A DNA stretch of 64,000 nt, taken from NCBI RefSeq assembly GCF_947241125.1, contig NZ_OX365700.1, positions 2,698,001 through 2,762,000 on the forward strand, in the 5' to 3' direction. Below the pieces are notes generated by a model. The model saw only the letters and a program-made list of their open reading frames with translations, did no database searches and was not told the DNA's origin. Source of the DNA: Nitrospira tepida (GTDB taxonomy: Bacteria > Nitrospirota > Nitrospiria > Nitrospirales > Nitrospiraceae). This document shows positions 63,441 to 64,000 of this stretch, one piece after another. Both the position numbers and the translations under genes were made by a program. Each line of letters starts with the position of its first letter. The stretch's first letter is position 1.

Positions 63441-63865
63441 AGTTCTGGGATGCCTCCGCTCTGATTCCGCTCTGCCTGCATGAGCGGCACTCGTCCGCGC
63501 TCAAACGGCTTGCCCAGGAGGATGAGGCGCTTGTCGCCTGGTGGGGATCACCGGTGGAGTGCCTTTCGGCGTTTGCCCGTCTTCGGCGGGAGGCGACGCT
63601 TAGTGAGGTCGAGGAAGAGCAAGCGGGCTTGATCTTGCGGACGATTCAAAGGACCTGGACAGAAGTGGAGCCGGCGAATGTGGTGCGCGAACAGGCGAGC
63701 CGTGTCTTACGTCTTCATCCCTTGCGAGCCGCAGACGCGCTGCAACTGGCAGCGGCATTGGTGTGGAGTCAGGGCGATCCGCTGCAGCGCGAGTTCATTT
63801 GCCTCGATCAACGGCTGAGAGAAGCGGCCCGGCGAGAGGGGTTTACTGTCTTGCCGAAAATGTGA
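63437..63865 (+). CDS. VapC-type PIN-domain toxin ribonuclease
   Basis: A 142-residue PIN-domain protein. The four acidic residues expected of the Mg2+-dependent active site are present: Asp5 (FWDASAL), Glu41 (PVECLSAF), Asp100 (LRAADALQLAAAL) and Asp124 (ICLDQRL). VapC toxins cleave tRNA or rRNA when freed from antitoxin. It starts at a GTG overlapping the antitoxin stop. Confidence 0.92.
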   Translation: MKFWDASALIPLCLHERHSSALKRLAQEDEALVAWWGSPVECLSAFARLRREATLSEVEEEQAGLILRTIQRTWTEVEPANVVREQASRVLRLHPLRAADALQLAAALVWSQGDPLQREFICLDQRLREAARREGFTVLPKM

Positions 63866-63951
63866 GTAGATGGTTGGCCGGACTCTGGCCGTCGACCCAC
63901 ACCGCAATAAACGCACACAGCAACTCTCTTGCCTTACTCCCATCAGTTTGA

Positions 63952-63965
63952 TATGGTTTTCCATA
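63952..63965. promoter_or_regulatory. Palindrome before the second antitoxin gene
   Basis: TATGG and CCATA flank TTTT directly in front of the next start codon (63968). Its place suggests an operator or a hairpin affecting translation. Confidence 0.4.
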
Positions 63966-63967
63966 CT

Positions 63968-64000
63968 ATGAAGACGACCTTGAACATCGACGATACCATT
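63968..64000 (+). CDS. VapB-like antitoxin, 5' fragment (cut by window edge)
   Basis: Only the first 11 codons (MKTTLNIDDTI) are inside the window. This beginning is characteristic of ribbon-helix-helix VapB-type antitoxins. No clear ribosome-binding site is seen. A VapC gene would be expected beyond the edge. The call rests on a very short sequence. Confidence 0.5.
   Translation, partial: MKTTLNIDDTI

Overview
The window is high-GC bacterial chromosome from a Gram-negative organism: it encodes a TonB-dependent outer-membrane receptor, a Wza-type export lipoprotein and several lipoproteins. The gene order and protein style resemble the Nitrospirota (Nitrospira-like). That assignment is recollection-based inference; no 16S rRNA gene is present to confirm it. 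Coding density is very high, many stops and starts overlap as ATGA or GTGA, and I see no insertion sequence, prophage or CRISPR array.

Region 1 (1-5.4 kb) is mostly minus strand: an iron-trafficking-like zinc-ribbon protein, two tandem DUF151 (bifunctional nuclease fold) paralogues, rplM, rpsI, a terminator and argC. A tRNA-Leu(CAA), a secreted protein with its own strong promoter and terminator, and a TusA-like protein lie on the plus strand. Region 2 (5.4-12.7 kb) holds a minus-strand RsmI-type methyltransferase and then a plus-strand haem operon behind a near-consensus promoter: ccsA/hemX, hemA, hemC, a cobA-hemD fusion, a CBS-domain protein and hemB. Region 3 (12.7-22.7 kb) is housekeeping: ribF, tilS, hpt, ftsH, folP, glmM, comEC.

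Region 4 (22.9-49.1 kb) is one long plus-strand exopolysaccharide locus of the Wzx/Wzy type. It begins with a ribbon-helix-helix-like protein and an HD-GYP protein behind a candidate sigma-54 promoter. It continues with Wza-like lipoprotein, Wzc-like tyrosine autokinase, Wzy/ligase, Wzx flippase, nine glycosyltransferases, three methyltransferases, a one-helix small protein, an asparagine-synthetase homologue, a membrane-anchored PHP-like protein, WbqC, a PIG-L deacetylase, a DegT aminotransferase and a WecA/MraY-type initiating transferase. Region 5 (49.2-56.7 kb) contains mtnA, preceded by a striking inverted array of 7-bp repeats, and then a sigma-54 response regulator facing a minus-strand operon of TonB-dependent receptor, orphan substrate-binding protein and sensor kinase. 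The kinase and regulator probably form a two-component pair, and the EPS operon is a plausible target.

Region 6 (56.7-62.7 kb) looks different in base composition. It is a four-gene cassette of exported proteins: an unknown secreted protein, two paralogous lipoproteins and a 1164-residue secreted patatin-like phospholipase with a long uncharacterised C-terminal region. This is my best candidate for an undescribed system. Region 7 (63.1-64.0 kb) has a Phd/VapC-type toxin-antitoxin pair with a visible promoter and palindrome, and the first codons of a second VapB-like antitoxin cut by the window edge.
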